Positions 5,434-6,785 of a stretch of DNA of 6,785 nt are shown one piece after another (within the stretch, counting starts at the first letter, position 1; every line of letters begins with the position of its first letter). The translations under genes and the position numbers were made by a program. Source of the DNA: Thalassospiraceae bacterium (GTDB lineage Bacteria; Pseudomonadota; Alphaproteobacteria; Rhodospirillales; Magnetovibrionaceae); NCBI GenBank assembly GCA_030637845.1, contig DAOWFT010000014.1, positions 1 through 6,785 on the forward strand, written 5' to 3'. The notes under the pieces were generated by a model. It was not told the origin of the DNA and did no database searches. It was given only the letters and a program-made list of their open reading frames with translations.

Positions 5434-6785
5434 ATGCCTTACAAGCCAGAAAACATTTCCGCCCATACCCGCGAGTTAGCGCGCCATTCAAAAGCATGGC
5501 CGTTTGCCGAAGCCCGGGCTTTGGAAAAAAAATTGGGTGGCGAGGGCAAGGCTAAATTGCCGGAAAAGGGCTACGTCCTGTTTGAAACCGGCTACGGCCC
5601 ATCGGGCCTGCCCCACATTGGCACATTCGGCGAGGTCGCCCGCACCACCATGGTGCGAAATGCCTTTGCCACGTTGACCGGCCTTGAAACAAAGCTGTTT
5701 GCATTTTCCGATGATATGGATGGCCTGAGGAAAGTTCCCGATAACATTCCAAACAAGGACGCAATGGAACCATATCTGGGCATGCCGTTAACAAAAGTAC
5801 CCGACCCGTTCGGTACTCACGAAAGTTTTGCCCATCATAACAATGCCCGCCTGCAGGCGTTTCTTGATGAGTTTGGTTTTGAATACGATTTCAAATCCGC
5901 CACCGAAGAATATAAATCAGGTCATTTTGACAAAGCCCTGCGCACGGTTCTGGCCCATTATGACAAGGTGCTGGAAGTAATATTACCGACATTGGGGCCT
6001 GAACGCCGCGCCACCTATTCACCGTTTTTGCCCATCTGCCCGGATACGGGAAAGGTTTTACAAGCCCCGGTGCTGGAACGCGACGTTGATGCCGGAACAA
6101 TAGTTTATGAAAACGAAATGGGTAAAAAAGTTGAAACCCTCGTCACCGGTGGTGCCTGTAAATTACAATGGAAAGCAGATTGGGCCATGCGCTGGACCGC
6201 GCTGGAGGTCGATTACGAAATGTCAGGCAAAGACCTGATTGATTCGGTAAATCTTTCCGGGCGCATTTGCCGGGCCATTGGCGGGCGCCCACCAGTTAAT
6301 TTGACGTACGAATTATTTCTTGATGAAAACGGTGAAAAAATATCCAAATCAAAAGGCAACGGCCTTGCGGTTGAAGAATGGCTGCGTTACGCCACGCCGG
6401 AAAGTCTCAGCCTGTTCATGTATCAAAAACCGAAAACCACCAAGCGGCTGTTCTTTGATGTTATCCCCAAAAACGTCGATGAATATCTTACATTCATCAC
6501 CAAGTTCCCCGAGCAAGAAGAAAAAGACCAGCTAAACAGCCCGGCTTGGCACATTCATGGTGGCCACCCACCGGCGGCGGAAATGCAGTTTTCATTTAAT
6601 ATATTGCTTAATCTGGCCAGCGTCTGTCATTCCGAGGACAAGGAGGTGTTGTGGAATTTCATTTCCCGCTACCGTCCCGATGCCAGCCCTGAAAGCGCGC
6701 CAATATTGGATAAACTGGTCGAGGGTGCCATCAATTATTATCGCGATTTTGTTAAACCCAACAAAAAGTTTCGCCTGCCATCTGA
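5434..6785 (+). CDS. lysK: Class I lysyl-tRNA synthetase (3' end beyond window)
   Basis: The frame is open from 5434 to the window edge, giving 450 codons plus two bases. The family is usually about 520-540 residues, so the anticodon-binding C-terminus is missing here. It charges tRNA-Lys with lysine using ATP in the cytoplasm. The class I signatures are GPSGLPHIGTFGEV (55-68, with HIGT at 61-64), FSDDMDGLRKVPDN, the lysine/zinc-region stretch around PICPDTGKVL (200-209), CKLQWKADWAMRW (242-254) and KISKSKGN (302-309, the KMSKS equivalent). This is the archaeal-type enzyme, unrelated to class II LysS. The ATG at 5434 is chosen because the following residues match the family N-terminus (SKAWPFAEAR). 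An in-frame ATG at 5377 would add 19 residues. Neither start has a good Shine-Dalgarno sequence. It lies 75 bp after the oxidoreductase gene in the same direction. Compared with homologues as I remember them, Cys202 and Cys242 are unusual, but this was not checked. Confidence 0.94.
   Translation, partial: MPYKPENISAHTRELARHSKAWPFAEARALEKKLGGEGKAKLPEKGYVLFETGYGPSGLPHIGTFGEVARTTMVRNAFATLTGLETKLFAFSDDMDGLRKVPDNIPNKDAMEPYLGMPLTKVPDPFGTHESFAHHNNARLQAFLDEFGFEYDFKSATEEYKSGHFDKALRTVLAHYDKVLEVILPTLGPERRATYSPFLPICPDTGKVLQAPVLERDVDAGTIVYENEMGKKVETLVTGGACKLQWKADWAMRWTALEVDYEMSGKDLIDSVNLSGRICRAIGGRPPVNLTYELFLDENGEKISKSKGNGLAVEEWLRYATPESLSLFMYQKPKTTKRLFFDVIPKNVDEYLTFITKFPEQEEKDQLNSPAWHIHGGHPPAAEMQFSFNILLNLASVCHSEDKEVLWNFISRYRPDASPESAPILDKLVEGAINYYRDFVKPNKKFRLPS

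Noticed and set aside
5092..5466. Minus-strand open frame of 124 codons spanning the oxidoreductase end and the lysK start.
   Set aside because: It overlaps the conserved [2Fe-2S] cysteine region and the lysK start on the other strand, with no recognisable motif.

Overview
The window holds four protein-coding genes on a chromosome of roughly 50% G+C. The content points to an alphaproteobacterium, probably a Rhodospirillales-like or related aquatic lineage. The reasons are a SAM-II-type leader before a metZ gene, a metZ-linked rhodanese of the alphaproteobacterial type, and a class I (archaeal-type) lysyl-tRNA synthetase, which among bacteria is found mostly in alphaproteobacteria and spirochaetes. 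This is inferred from gene families, not from a database search. There is no sign of a mobile element, CRISPR array, tRNA or rRNA.

Layout. Positions 1-90 are the leader of metZ: the 3' part of a probable SAM-II riboswitch aptamer (its 5' half lies outside the window), a perfectly placed intrinsic terminator, and a competing antiterminator pairing. metZ (91-1281, +) encodes the PLP enzyme that makes homocysteine from O-succinylhomoserine and sulfide. A 14-bp tandem duplication covers its stop codon. Convergent to it is a single-domain rhodanese (1314-1754, -). A 106-bp divergent intergenic region separates the rhodanese from a 1165-residue flavo-iron-sulfur oxidoreductase (1861-5358, +). After a 75-bp gap comes lysK (5434 to the window edge, +), which is cut off at its 3' end.

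How the genes fit together. metZ, its SAM-sensing leader and the rhodanese form a sulfur/methionine group. The large oxidoreductase is the most interesting gene. From N to C it has an unassigned helical region, a double [4Fe-4S] ferredoxin domain, a GltD-like FAD/NAD(P) module, and a PyrK/ferredoxin-reductase-like module with a [2Fe-2S] cysteine set. That is the cofactor layout of the two-subunit electron-bifurcating transhydrogenase NfnAB, fused on one chain with extra sequence and altered cysteine spacing. Its catalytic role cannot be read from the sequence. Its co-orientation with lysK may be a simple operon or just neighbourhood.
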